DNA from: Aphodosoma sp045614825
GTDB lineage: Bacteria; Bacteroidota; Bacteroidia; Bacteroidales; Paludibacteraceae
Direction of reading: 5' to 3'
NCBI GenBank assembly: GCA_045614825.1
Contig: JAZLDO010000178.1
Span: forward strand, 25,202 to 89,201
Length of the DNA stretch: 64,000 nt
In this document: one piece after another, positions 19,046-27,857 of the stretch
Layout of the letters: each line of letters opens with the position of its first letter
Numbering within the stretch: position 1 is the stretch's first letter
The notes under the pieces: model-generated
The model's input: only the letters and a program-made list of their open reading frames with translations
The model's database searches: none
What the model was told of the DNA's origin: nothing
Translations under genes and position numbers: made by a program

Positions 19046-19795
19046 ATGCAAAAGATTCAGATAACAGCTGATGGCTCGCATACATTATTCAGCGAAATGG
19101 CTGGACAGACGTATCATTCGTCGCATGGAGCAGTGCAGGAGAGTCGTCATATTTTTATATCGCAGTTGGATGTGGTTAACGGTCAGGTATTGATAGCCCC
19201 CTCAGTTTATAGCAGTTCTCTTAACTTAGGGGAGCAGTTGAGATGTCGAAGATTGTCGGTGTTGGAGATAGGGTTTGGAACTGGACTTAATGCTTTGTTG
19301 ACTGCGCAGTGGGCTAAGGAGAATGGTGTGCGAGTGGATTATACGACTATTGAGTTGTATCCGTTGGAGGAGAAGGTTTATCGGGAGTTGAATTATGGAC
19401 GATTGTTGGGTGATGAGGAGTTGTTTTTGAAGCTTCATGAGGCAGAGTGGGATAGAGGTTTTGTGTCTGTAGATGATTGTTTTGCGATAAGAAAGTGTAA
19501 GAGTGATATTGTGGAGTGGGTTAGTTGTAATGCACAATGCATAATGCACAATGCACAATTGGGATTTGATGTTGTTTATTTTGATGCTTTTTCGCCTGAT
19601 GCGCAGCCTGAGTTGTGGACGGAGGAGGTTTTTCGGAATGTGTATGCGTTGATGAAAGAGGGTGGGGTGATGACTACGTATTGTGCGAAGGGTGATGTGC
19701 GTAGAGCGATGTTGGCGGCTGGATTTAAGGTTGAGAAGTTGCAGGGTCCTCCAGGGAAACGGCATATTTTGAGAGCGAGAAAAAATGAGGAATGA
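19046..19795 (+). CDS. mnmD: tRNA 5-methylaminomethyl-2-thiouridine methyltransferase (MnmD type)
   Basis: 249 residues. SAM-binding motif LEIGFGTGLNALLTA near residues 72-86, the acidic motif after it (TIELYPLE), and the family block VVYFDAFSPDAQPELW with the C-terminal GGVMTTYCAKGDVRR and GPPGKRHILRA. These match the stand-alone methyltransferase domain of MnmC (DUF752/Methyltransf_30), which completes mnm5s2U34 in tRNA; it lacks the FAD oxidase half. Oddity: residues around 162-172 (CNAQCIMHNAQ) are encoded by the dispersed AATGCACAATGC repeat (19529-19560), inserted in frame just before the FDVVYFDAF strand. It may be tolerated as a loop. Confidence 0.9.
   Translation: MQKIQITADGSHTLFSEMAGQTYHSSHGAVQESRHIFISQLDVVNGQVLIAPSVYSSSLNLGEQLRCRRLSVLEIGFGTGLNALLTAQWAKENGVRVDYTTIELYPLEEKVYRELNYGRLLGDEELFLKLHEAEWDRGFVSVDDCFAIRKCKSDIVEWVSCNAQCIMHNAQLGFDVVYFDAFSPDAQPELWTEEVFRNVYALMKEGGVMTTYCAKGDVRRAMLAAGFKVEKLQGPPGKRHILRARKNEE
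19529..19560 (+). repeat. AATGCACAATGC-type repeat inside mnmD
   Basis: A 32-bp run of AATGCACAATGCATAATGCA-like units, in frame inside mnmD. The same units occur at 37193-37214 (end of the GT9 gene) and 39201-39229 (start of the DUF5683 gene). Confidence 0.85.
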
Positions 19796-19807
19796 GGAGT
19801 GAGGAAT

Positions 19808-19933
19808 GAATACACATTGTGAGTGGGTATGGCGTGGGTATGGTTATCCTATGAAGAGGGTATGGTAAAGGTTGCTGTTTTTTAGGTTTATTTTTTGTTT
19901 TTTTATGGTTGAATACACACTGTGAGTGGGTAT
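19808..19933 (+). repeat. Pair of 23-bp direct repeats
   Basis: GAATACACA(T/C)TGTGAGTGGG plus TAT at 19808-19830 and 19911-19933, one mismatch. The second copy lies immediately upstream of the tldE ATG. The spacer also contains GGGTATGG units. No gene lies in the spacer. Confidence 0.75.
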
Positions 19934-19953
19934 TTGTTTTTGAATATTTTGTT

Positions 19954-21255
19954 ATGGAAAAAGAGAAAGAAATGGCGCGTTATGCGTTGGATTATGCATT
20001 GCGTAAAGGTTGTCAGCAGGTGAGAGCTTTATTTTCGGCTGGCGAGGAGAATGAGGTTGAAGTGCGTGATGGAAAGGTTGATAAATTGCATCATTCAGGT
20101 GGATGTCAGTTATCGTTGGGTCTTTTTGTAGATGGGTCGTATAGTACGATTTCGACTAATCGTTTGGAGCGAGAAGAGTTGGAGCGATTTATTGATAAGG
20201 GTATTATTGGAACTCGATTTTTAGCGAAGGACCCTTATCGTTCGTTGCCAGAGAAGGCGATGTATTATCGTGGAGAGATGGACGATTTTGGATTGTATGA
20301 TTCAGGATTTAAGGATGTTGGGGTAGATGAGAAGATTGCTACTGCAAAGACTATATTTGAAGAGATTGTTGATGAACGCGTGATTTCTGCTATGGCTGCT
20401 GTGGCTGATACCGAGACTTACAATTATTTGATTGATAGTAATGGTTTTGAGGGAGAGAAGCGTAGGACGTTGTATATGGCTACGGTACAGGTGAGTGTGA
20501 AAGGAGAGGGAGATGAGCGACCTGAGGATTATTATTATGTGAATGGTCAGCATTGGAGTCGTTTGCAGAAAAATGGTATTGGTGTTGAGGCTTTGCGACG
20601 CACGGTGGATAAAATAGGTGCAAGTAGAGTGGAATCGGGAGTGTATGATGTTGTGGTGGATAGAAGAGTTGCATCGACGTTGGTTAGTCCTATTGTTTCG
20701 GCATTGAGGGGTGAGGCGTTGCACATGAAATCGAGTTTTTTACTTGATAAAAAAGGGGAGAAGATAGGATCGGAAAAGATGACTATAGTGGATAATCCGC
20801 GTCAGTATGGTAAGGCTGGTGCTAAATTATTTGATAATGAGGGGATTGCTTTGGAGAGTATGCCAATTGTGGAGAATGGAGTGTTGAAGAATTACTATAT
20901 ATCGAATTATATGAGTAAGAAGATGGGTGTGGAGATGACGCAGGGCAGTACGACGATTTTGGATTTTGGGTTGGGCGATAGTGATACTGCGGGTTTGGTA
21001 CGAAATTTGAATAAGGGCTTGTATATTACGGGATTTAATGGGGGTAATTGTAATGGTACGACTGGTGATTTTTCGTATGGTATTGAGGGTTATTGGGTTG
21101 AGAATGGGGTGATTGTGAAACCAGTGAGCGAGATGTTGATGACGGGTAATATGTTGACATTGTGGTCTAATTTAGTTGATATGTCGAATGATCCATTAGG
21201 GTATTCGGCATGGAAGTTTCCGTCGATGTTGTTTGCGGGGGTTGTGGTGAATTAG
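19954..21255 (+). CDS. tldE: TldE/PmbA-like peptidase subunit
   Basis: 433 residues. Start chosen at the ATG at 19954 (MEKEKEMARYAL); the frame extends upstream to 19909 but that part is the direct repeat. Family signs: GEENEVEVRDGKVDKLHHSGG near the N-terminus, LGLFVDGSYST, the middle block VYDVVVDRRVASTLVSPIVSAL, and the C-terminal TGGFNGGNCNGTTGDFS-like and MLMTGNML segments. It lacks the HExxxH motif of TldD, as expected of the TldE partner. TldD/TldE form a heterodimeric metalloprotease acting on small unfolded peptides. The HExxxH partner is encoded 22 kb away (42873-44300, minus). Confidence 0.85.
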   Translation: MEKEKEMARYALDYALRKGCQQVRALFSAGEENEVEVRDGKVDKLHHSGGCQLSLGLFVDGSYSTISTNRLEREELERFIDKGIIGTRFLAKDPYRSLPEKAMYYRGEMDDFGLYDSGFKDVGVDEKIATAKTIFEEIVDERVISAMAAVADTETYNYLIDSNGFEGEKRRTLYMATVQVSVKGEGDERPEDYYYVNGQHWSRLQKNGIGVEALRRTVDKIGASRVESGVYDVVVDRRVASTLVSPIVSALRGEALHMKSSFLLDKKGEKIGSEKMTIVDNPRQYGKAGAKLFDNEGIALESMPIVENGVLKNYYISNYMSKKMGVEMTQGSTTILDFGLGDSDTAGLVRNLNKGLYITGFNGGNCNGTTGDFSYGIEGYWVENGVIVKPVSEMLMTGNMLTLWSNLVDMSNDPLGYSAWKFPSMLFAGVVVN

Positions 21256-21300
21256 GGAGTAGGGAGTAGGGAGTAGGGAGTAGGGAGTAAGGAGTAGGGA
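21253..21300 (+). repeat. Tandem GGAGTAG array
   Basis: Six to seven units of (TA)GGGAGTA immediately after the tldE stop, followed by AATTCTCAATTCTTAATTC-like sequence. A second array of the same family is at 41129-41196. Confidence 0.85.
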
Positions 21301-21326
21301 ATTATGATTCTCAATTCTTAATTCAA

Positions 21327-21358
21327 TTTGTTTATCTCAATTATTTTTTGTATATTTG
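21327..21358 (+). promoter_or_regulatory. Promoter of the NifU-like/GGGtGRT pair
   Basis: TTTG (21327-21330), 20 bp, TATATTTG (21351-21358). The leader to the ATG at 21482 is about 115 nt. Confidence 0.75.
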
Positions 21359-21481
21359 CACGGTTTTTGTATAAAGTACAAAATATAGTCAACTGACTAA
21401 TTATAAACTATTAAAAATATTAACAATGGCGAGTTTTTAGTCTTGTTACTAATGACTTGCTGCTAAAAGTTTAAAAAAAGT

Positions 21482-22174
21482 ATGATTTATTCTCACGAAG
21501 TAGAACACATGTGTGTTGTTGCTAAAGGAGCAAATCACGAATCGGCTCCAATTCCTCAAGAAGGTAAATGGACACGTGCGAAAGAGATTAAAGACATCAA
21601 TGGTCTTACACACGGTATTGGCTGGTGTGCTCCAAAACAAGGTGCTTGTAAATTGACTCTCAACGTTAAAGAGGGTATTATTCAAGAAGCATTGGTTGAA
21701 ACTATCGGTTGCTCGGGTATGACTCACTCGGCTGCTATGGCATCGGAAATTCTTCCTGGTAAAACTCTTCTTGAAGCATTGAATACTGACTTGGTTTGTG
21801 ATGCTATCAACACAGCAATGCGCGAACTCTTCCTTCAAATCGTTTATGGTCGTACACAATCAGCTTTCTCAGAAGGTGGTTTGCCAATCGGCGCTGGTCT
21901 TGAAGATTTGGGTAAAGGTCTTCGTTCACAAGTGGGTACTATGTTCGGTACATTGGCTAAAGGTACTCGTTTCCTCGAAATGGCAGAAGGTTATTGTACA
22001 CGTATGGCTCTTGATGCTGACAACGAAGTTATCGGTTATGAATTCATCCACCTTGGTAAATTCATGGATATGGTGAAAAAAGGCGTAGATGCTAATGAAG
22101 CTTTGGAAAAAGCTAAAGGTACTTACGGCCGTTTCAAAGATGCAGTTAAATATATTGATCCACGTAACGAATAA
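21482..22174 (+). CDS. NifU-like iron-sulfur scaffold family protein paired with GGGtGRT
   Basis: 230 residues. Conserved cysteines in HGIGWCAPKQGACKLTL and ETIGCSGMTHSAA are arranged as in IscU/NifU-like scaffold proteins, with longer ends than classic IscU (about 130 aa). The next gene encodes the GGGtGRT family protein, and the two are known as neighbours in Bacteroidota and Clostridia; the joint role is not established. Codon use is richer in C-ending codons than the surrounding genes, suggesting high expression. No isc/suf genes are adjacent. Confidence 0.8.
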   Translation: MIYSHEVEHMCVVAKGANHESAPIPQEGKWTRAKEIKDINGLTHGIGWCAPKQGACKLTLNVKEGIIQEALVETIGCSGMTHSAAMASEILPGKTLLEALNTDLVCDAINTAMRELFLQIVYGRTQSAFSEGGLPIGAGLEDLGKGLRSQVGTMFGTLAKGTRFLEMAEGYCTRMALDADNEVIGYEFIHLGKFMDMVKKGVDANEALEKAKGTYGRFKDAVKYIDPRNE

Positions 22175-22216
22175 AGTTGAAAGTTGAAAGTTGAGAGTTG
22201 AAAGCTGCCATTCGGG
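22174..22216 (+). repeat. GTTGAAA repeat with GCCATTCGG tail
   Basis: AAAGTTGAAAGTTGAAAGTTG units followed by GCTGCCATTCGG. The same tail (TTGCCATTCGG) follows the AATGCACAATGC repeat at 37211-37224, so the tail may be a shared part of these elements. The same GTTGAAA unit is at 44261-44292. Confidence 0.7.
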
Positions 22217-22296
22217 ATATGATTTATTCCTTTTGGGTAAAGATTTTCAATATAAATTTCAAGTTTCACATTTCACATTTCAAATTATTTAAAGTT

Positions 22297-23307
22297 ATGG
22301 CAAAACACGAAGTAAAATTTGAATCTCAAGATCGCCGTATCGATAATATCCTTAAAGTATTGAACGGCTACGGTATCGCGTCAATCGAAGAAGCAGAAGC
22401 AATTTGCGACGCAAAAGGTATCGATCCATATAAAATGTGTGAAGAAACACAACCAATCTGTTTTGAAAATGCAAAATGGGCTTACGTAGTAGGTGCTGCA
22501 ATTGCAATCAAAAAAGGTTGTACTAACGCTGCTGATGCTGCAGAAGCAATCGGTGAAGGTTTGCAAGCATTCTGTATCGCAGGTTCGGTGGCAGATGATC
22601 GTAAAGTAGGTATCGGTCACGGTAACTTGGCAGCTCGTCTTCTCCGCGAAGAGACAAAATGTTTCGCATTCTTGGCTGGTCACGAATCATTCGCTGCTGC
22701 AGAAGGTGCTATCAAAATCGCTGAAATGGCTAACAAAGTTCGTAAAGAACCTCTCCGCGTTATCCTCAACGGTCTTGGTAAAGATGCTGCTAAAATCATC
22801 TCTCGTATCAACGGTTTCACATACGTTCAAACTGAATTTGACTACTATTCAGGCGAGCTTAAAATCGTAAACGAAAAAGCATATTCAGATGGTCTTCGCG
22901 CGAAAGTGCGTTGCTATGGTGCTGACGATGTACGCGAAGGTGTAGCAGTTATGCGTTCGGAAGGTGTTGACGTATCTATCACTGGTAACTCAACAAACCC
23001 AACACGTTTCCAACACCCTGTTGCTGGTACATACAAAAAAGAGTGTATGGAACAAGGCAAAAATTATTTCTCGGTAGCATCAGGTGGTGGTACAGGTCGT
23101 ACACTTCACCCAGATAATATGGCAGCAGGTCCTGCTTCTTACGGTATGACTGATACAATGGGTCGTATGCACGGTGATGCTCAATTTGCTGGTTCTTCAT
23201 CTGTTCCTGCTCACGTTGAGATGATGGGCTTCCTTGGTATGGGTAACAACCCAATGGTAGGTGCTACAGTTGCTGTGGCAGTTGCTATCGAAGAGGCTTG
23301 CAAATAA
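22297..23307 (+). CDS. GGGtGRT family protein
   Basis: 336 residues from the ATG at 22297 (MAKHEVKFESQDRRIDNIL). The frame is open up to 22198, but that stretch is repeat-derived (GTTGAAA and TTTCACA units). The signature SGGGTGRTLHPDNM near residues 262-275 names the family (PF14057), whose biochemical role is unknown. A His/Met-rich C-terminal region (MGRMHGDAQFAGSSSVPAHVE) and an internal cysteine (KCFAFLAG) are visible. It is paired with the NifU-like gene upstream, which suggests a metal- or Fe-S-linked role. Strong codon bias suggests high expression. Confidence 0.88.
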   Translation: MAKHEVKFESQDRRIDNILKVLNGYGIASIEEAEAICDAKGIDPYKMCEETQPICFENAKWAYVVGAAIAIKKGCTNAADAAEAIGEGLQAFCIAGSVADDRKVGIGHGNLAARLLREETKCFAFLAGHESFAAAEGAIKIAEMANKVRKEPLRVILNGLGKDAAKIISRINGFTYVQTEFDYYSGELKIVNEKAYSDGLRAKVRCYGADDVREGVAVMRSEGVDVSITGNSTNPTRFQHPVAGTYKKECMEQGKNYFSVASGGGTGRTLHPDNMAAGPASYGMTDTMGRMHGDAQFAGSSSVPAHVEMMGFLGMGNNPMVGATVAVAVAIEEACK

Positions 23308-23330
23308 TAGAATAAATTATATTTGAATAG

Positions 23331-23372
23331 AAAACTCCTGTAACGTAAATAGTTATGGGAGTTTTTCTTTTT
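23331..23372 (+). terminator. Rho-independent terminator after the GGGtGRT gene
   Basis: AAAACTCC ... GGGAGTTTT stem followed by CTTTTTT. Confidence 0.85.
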
Positions 23373-23663
23373 TATGCTATTTGCATATAGAATATTATTA
23401 GTGTCATTTTTTTCTATTGTTTTGTAGATTGAATAGGATTGAAATATTAAGTTTATTTTAACTGAAATCCTATATGTTTTGCTTAGAGAGGGTTAGAGGG
23501 GAATTTTGCAGTAGTTTTATGTGGTAGAGAGGTGTTTCTAGGGGGGTAAATTTAGGGAAATGTCTATATTTTTAGAAAATATGTCTATTAATCTAGGAAA
23601 ATAGTGAAAAAACTGTCTACTATTTTTAGGAAAAGACATGCTGACTTTGCGAAAAATAAGGAC

Positions 23664-23915
23664 TTACAAAGTTTGCAAAGTTTGCAAAGTTGGGCTAATG
23701 TATTGATACTCTTTTAGTTGTTGAGGTGAAGTTGTTTTTTGTGGTTTGGGTTGTAAATAGCTTTTGTTCTTGATAATCAGATAATTGTCTGAACTTTGCA
23801 AACTTTGCAATTGCAAAGTTGGGTGTTGTTAGCGAGGCGCTGTGAAGTTCGGCTGTATCTTAGCAAACTCAAATAAATTTGGTTTGCGCTAACTTTGTAA
23901 ACTTTGTAAGTGATG
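23664..23915. repeat. Dispersed CTTTGCAAA-type repeats
   Basis: Three clusters of (A)AAGTTTGCAAAGTTTGC-like units in both orientations: 23667-23692, 23791-23820 (which folds on itself: CTTTGCAAT/ATTGCAAAG) and 23890-23910 (TTTGTAA variant). The rest of 23373-24078 shows no convincing gene; the second copy of the 6119 repeat is at 23929-23954. Confidence 0.65.
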
Positions 23916-24078
23916 GGTGTAAAGATGGCGGTTTTCTACGGTACAGTTTGCTTGTAGTATGCTAGAGGGACGTGTTTGAAATATTAGACCCACTTTACAT
24001 ATAATTCCGTTTGTTTTGAATTGTCAGAATAAGCAGAATTTTTTATGCTCAAAAACATAAAAAATAGTCAACAGAAAT

Positions 24079-24110
24079 TTTGTTTTATTAAGAAATAAAT
24101 ATTACATTTG
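24079..24110 (+). promoter_or_regulatory. Promoter of the structured leader RNA
   Basis: TTTG (24079-24082), 20 bp, TACATTTG (24103-24110): a full match to the Bacteroidota consensus, with no reading frame starting nearby. It is the only good promoter I find ahead of the eight-gene operon at 24555. Confidence 0.7.
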
Positions 24111-24115
24111 CTGTT

Positions 24116-24518
24116 GCCGATTCCATGCCGGGGCAGTCTGCCTTAGAAGGGTGGGATTGGCAGACATATAAAAAATGGCGTTTACTATAACGCTTTGATA
24201 TTCGACACCTTAGAACTTCGCAACTTCTATAAAGTCACGTTGAATACAAAGCAATGGTAGATGTTCATGGGTGTATTGTATATAGCCAATATTGCATCCA
24301 AAATTGGAAAAATTCGATTTTTGGAGGTTTGTTTTCATTATTTTGATACGATTCGGAATAAGAAAATAGTTCAAAAAACAAGAATTATCCATACAGGATT
24401 AGCAGTTGGAACAATATATCGGCGTGGACTTCTGCATTGCTCGTTTAACGTGATTGGGCAATGCGAAGGCCTTAAGGTGTGAAACGAGTAATAGACGAAG
24501 TTTCACGCTTTTTTTGTG
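24116..24518 (+). ncRNA. Structured RNA of about 400 nt, candidate leader or sRNA
   Basis: Bounded by the promoter at 24079-24110 and the terminator at 24477-24515. Visible helices: GCGTT/AACGC near 24179-24201 and a long G-U-tolerant stem between GGACTTCTGCATTGCTC (24427) and GGGCAATGCGAAGGCC (24456). GC content and sequence character differ from the AT-rich flanks. It does not show the hallmark sequences of RNase P RNA (GAGGAAAGTCC) or of tmRNA. A 73-codon frame (24261-24482) crosses it but has no family signs. It could be a transcription attenuator for the operon starting 36 bp after the terminator, a free sRNA, or a repeated genomic element. Confidence 0.5.
24477..24515 (+). terminator. 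Terminator at the end of the leader RNA
   Basis: GTGTGAAAC ... GTTTCACGC stem followed by seven T. It lies 40 bp before the lipoprotein ATG, so read-through would control the operon. Confidence 0.8.
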
Positions 24519-24554
24519 TCTAAAATAAAGTAAAATCTTAAAAAGTAAAATGCT

Positions 24555-25931
24555 ATGAACAAACTATTTAAATTATTATTCTCTATCTCCGTAATATTCT
24601 TATTGGGAGTTTGTGGTGCTTGTAAAAGAGAAGATCCAAAAACACTAACCTCAGAACTTGCAACATCTACATCAGTTCAAGATTCTATTATTGTAGAATC
24701 ACTTGCACAACCAACCTTAGCACAAACACAAATATTACATGTATTTATAGAAAATTCAGGCAGCATGAATGGTTATATTAATGCAACTTCGGATTTTCAA
24801 ATGGCAATCGGACGAACTATTCAACTTATGAAATTCAAGTATGGAGAAGAAAATATAAAAACATATTATATAAACACAAAAGTTTCAGAGAAAATACGTC
24901 CTAATAATACTGATATATATGCATTTGTACAACAAATGTTAGACCGAAAAATTTTCAGTTCAACAGGAAACACCTCTTCAACTGATTTAAACAATATAAT
25001 TAAAGAAGTTCTTAACTTTGTTGACGAAAATAATTCTGCTATATTAATTTCAGATTTTATATATTCACTACCATCTACTAATGGTGTAACAACTAACTTG
25101 TTATATGGTTGCCAAAATTTAACTATGTCAGCTTTTTTAGAAAAAACTAAAGAAATGAATAATACATCATTAGCAACAAATTTAGTTCAGCTATTTAGTA
25201 GTTTTCAAGGACATTATTGGCACTGGGAAAAACCAAATGGATCGAACTATGTCAATCTTAATTGTCAACGCCCATATTATATTTGTATTATGGGTACTGA
25301 TGACAATGTTAAAGATTTCAATAAAAGTATAAATATTGAATCTTTAAAAGGATATAAAAATCAATTTACCATTTCAAATAAAAATATGGCAAATACTTCA
25401 TACACTGTTTTTGACACTAAATATAAAAAGGGTAAATATAGACATAATAATACCGATGCTATTCATTATATCAATAAGGTTGGAAAAACAACTAATGATG
25501 AATTTGAATTGGGTATAGGTATTGATTTAAGCGATTTTACAATGTCTGAATCAGATAAATTAGATATTGCAAATTATACTATAAATCAAGGAAATTATCA
25601 AATTCTAAAAATAGAAGCTATTGATACACTAAAATTAGCTAATCCAACAGATAAAAATTTGGTGAGAAAAAATAACTGTACCCATGCTATTGTACTAGCT
25701 TGTACTGGATTCCCTAATGATATTTCATTAAGTATTAAAAGAGAATTACCGTCATGGGTAAATAATTCTTCGTCTATTGACGATAGAAATATTGCATTTG
25801 ATGAAACAGAACAAAATAAAACTTTTGGATTTTATTATTTTGTGGAAGGTATTTCTGAGGCATATAATTACCTTGCAACAGATAAAAATAATTTTATGAC
25901 TATTAATATTAAAGTATCAACTAATAATTAA
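24555..25931 (+). CDS. VWA-like lipoprotein, first gene of the motor/cytoskeletal operon
   Basis: 458 residues. Hydrophobic N-terminus and lipobox-like GVCGAC with lipidated Cys near residue 23. A von Willebrand A-like fold is suggested by HVFIENSGSMNGY near residues 63-75 (MIDAS-like ENSGS, with Glu where most families have Asp), the Thr/Ser cluster SSTDLNN near 140, and the strand AILISDFIYSLPS near 162. VWA domains bind a metal and act as protein-interaction modules. The protein would sit in the periplasm or outer membrane. The next gene starts 11 bp later. No function is assigned; the family is not named with certainty. Confidence 0.7.
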   Translation: MNKLFKLLFSISVIFLLGVCGACKREDPKTLTSELATSTSVQDSIIVESLAQPTLAQTQILHVFIENSGSMNGYINATSDFQMAIGRTIQLMKFKYGEENIKTYYINTKVSEKIRPNNTDIYAFVQQMLDRKIFSSTGNTSSTDLNNIIKEVLNFVDENNSAILISDFIYSLPSTNGVTTNLLYGCQNLTMSAFLEKTKEMNNTSLATNLVQLFSSFQGHYWHWEKPNGSNYVNLNCQRPYYICIMGTDDNVKDFNKSINIESLKGYKNQFTISNKNMANTSYTVFDTKYKKGKYRHNNTDAIHYINKVGKTTNDEFELGIGIDLSDFTMSESDKLDIANYTINQGNYQILKIEAIDTLKLANPTDKNLVRKNNCTHAIVLACTGFPNDISLSIKRELPSWVNNSSSIDDRNIAFDETEQNKTFGFYYFVEGISEAYNYLATDKNNFMTINIKVSTNN

Positions 25932-25942
25932 CGACAAAAAAT

Positions 25943-26362
25943 ATGGAAGGTTTTATTGCTAATCTTTATGAACTATTTGGATTTGCCAATCAAGGCAATT
26001 TTTCAAATGACATGTATAATTATGATTATTACCAGCCTATTTTTCTTATTATGGTAATATCTATGATAATTGTTAATGTAATTTATTATTATGTTATAAA
26101 TCACCCACGATGTAATCGCAGTTGGCATTGGTTACTTTTCAATCTAGGAACTTGTATTTTCAATTTTATTTTATCTTGGGTTATTTCGTCTGATAAAATA
26201 AATGCCTTTTATGCTCAACAAGGAATGAATTCTCCTTATGATTGGACTTCTTATTTTATGCTTTCTTCAATAGCATCATTATGGGCTTTTATTTTCTTTT
26301 TAGTTTTTTCTTTCATAATTAAATGGTGGAGCCGAAATTGTAAACATTCTCCTTTTTTATAA
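25943..26362 (+). CDS. Small polytopic membrane protein
   Basis: 139 residues with three predicted transmembrane helices (about residues 32-50, 63-83, 106-127) and no known domain. It lies between the VWA-like lipoprotein (11-bp gap) and the tubulin-like gene (18-bp gap), so it is part of the operon. I do not recognise the family. Confidence 0.7.
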   Translation: MEGFIANLYELFGFANQGNFSNDMYNYDYYQPIFLIMVISMIIVNVIYYYVINHPRCNRSWHWLLFNLGTCIFNFILSWVISSDKINAFYAQQGMNSPYDWTSYFMLSSIASLWAFIFFLVFSFIIKWWSRNCKHSPFL

Positions 26363-26380
26363 TTCTTAAAATATTTATAT

Positions 26381-27850
26381 ATGAGCAAGTTATTTGTGTT
26401 TGGTATTGGTGGAACAGGTTCTCGTGTCCTCAAATCTCTTACTATGTTATTAATGGCAGGAGTAAAAACCAATGTAGATGAAATCATCCCTATCGTTATT
26501 GATAAAGATGAAACTAATGGTGATATGGTCAAAACAAAAAGATTAATAGAAACTTATATATCTACACAAAAAAAATTCACACACGATAGTGGAAAATTTT
26601 TCTCTACAAAGATGTCTTTATTAGACAATAATTTATGCTTACCTCTAAAAGATAAAGTGAAAAAGTTTTCTGATTATATTGCAATAAATCAACTTGATAA
26701 TTCCAATCGTGCCCTTATAGAGGCTCTTTTTTCTAAAAAAGCTCTTGACATGGAAACAACAGAAGGTTTCCGTGGTATTCCTAGTATTGGAAGTGTTGTA
26801 TTAAACCAATTTGAACAATCAGAAATATTCACTACTTTCGCTAATCAATTTAGAAAAGGAGATAAAATATTTATTATTAGTTCTATATTTGGAGGCACTG
26901 GTGCAAGTGGTTTCCCTTTGTTAACTAAAACATTGCGTGGCGATACAACTTTACCCAATTGGGATTCTGTTAAAACTGCACCTATTGGCGCAATATCAGT
27001 GTTACCATATTTTATTGTAGGCGAGCCAAATGAAGTGGGGAAAGTCAATGTTGATTCTGGGACATTTAGTTCTAAAGCAAAAGCTGCATTAGCTTATTAT
27101 GCCCAAACACTTGATGGTCAAATTGATGATATGTATTATGCTGGAGATGCAAAACATTCAATGTTTCCTTATAGTGCAGGTGGTAGTAAACAAACAAATT
27201 ATGCGCATTTTGTTGAACTTATATCTGCATTATCTATTGTTGATTTTGCGAATAAAACAGAGGATACTCAAAAAGAACAAACTTCTTATCACGAATTTGG
27301 CATTCTTAATCCACAACACAAATCAGATCAAATTATCTTTGATGACTTACATAGTGATACAAAAAAAATTATTACTAATCCTTTAATTCAACTATATACA
27401 TTTAAACAATACATGCAATGTGTTTTTGATAAAGAAAACAAATATCAACCTTGGGCACATAATTTTCCAAATAAATCTCAAAATAATTTTGATTCAACAT
27501 TCAGACAAAGTGAAGCGATGCAACATTTAGATGAATGTTTAAAAAATTTTGGTATATGGTTAAATGAATTAGCTGATAACAAATTTCATAAACATAGTTT
27601 TATTCCTTTTAATTTATCTGCTGAATCATTAGCTTTTCTAAATGGAAAATCAGATAAATATATGGTAAAAACAGGCAACTGGAAATACTCTAATTGGGCA
27701 TGGCTCGACAATGAATTAAATAAAGCATGCACTACAAAAGAAACTCAAGTTTCAGAAACAATGACCAAAGAACAACGTTTCTTAGAAATTTTCTACAGAG
27801 CAACAAAAAAATTTGTTGATAATTTAGTACCAAACTCACAAGATAATTAA
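26381..27850 (+). CDS. Tubulin-like GTPase (Tubulin_2 type)
   Basis: 489 residues. The N-terminus FVFGIGGTGSRVLKSL is a Rossmann-like nucleotide-binding loop. The segment IFIISSIFGGTGASGFPLL (residues ~163-181) contains GGTGASG, which fits the tubulin/FtsZ signature GGTG(S/A)G for guanine-nucleotide phosphate. This matches the prokaryotic 'tubulin-like' family (PF13809), which is separate from FtsZ and of unknown role. No membrane segment, so cytoplasmic. In this operon it precedes the Hsp70/actin-like ATPase by 7 bp, an unusual pairing of two cytoskeletal-type NTPases. Confidence 0.8.
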   Translation: MSKLFVFGIGGTGSRVLKSLTMLLMAGVKTNVDEIIPIVIDKDETNGDMVKTKRLIETYISTQKKFTHDSGKFFSTKMSLLDNNLCLPLKDKVKKFSDYIAINQLDNSNRALIEALFSKKALDMETTEGFRGIPSIGSVVLNQFEQSEIFTTFANQFRKGDKIFIISSIFGGTGASGFPLLTKTLRGDTTLPNWDSVKTAPIGAISVLPYFIVGEPNEVGKVNVDSGTFSSKAKAALAYYAQTLDGQIDDMYYAGDAKHSMFPYSAGGSKQTNYAHFVELISALSIVDFANKTEDTQKEQTSYHEFGILNPQHKSDQIIFDDLHSDTKKIITNPLIQLYTFKQYMQCVFDKENKYQPWAHNFPNKSQNNFDSTFRQSEAMQHLDECLKNFGIWLNELADNKFHKHSFIPFNLSAESLAFLNGKSDKYMVKTGNWKYSNWAWLDNELNKACTTKETQVSETMTKEQRFLEIFYRATKKFVDNLVPNSQDN

Positions 27851-27857
27851 ACATACT

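Noticed and set aside
24261..24482. 73-codon frame across the structured RNA
   Set aside because: No signal, domain or start-site support; it overlaps the long RNA stem, so noncoding is the better reading.
24116..24518. RNase P RNA or tmRNA
   Set aside because: Length is right but the conserved GAGGAAAGTCC core (RNase P) and the tRNA-like ends of tmRNA are not visible.
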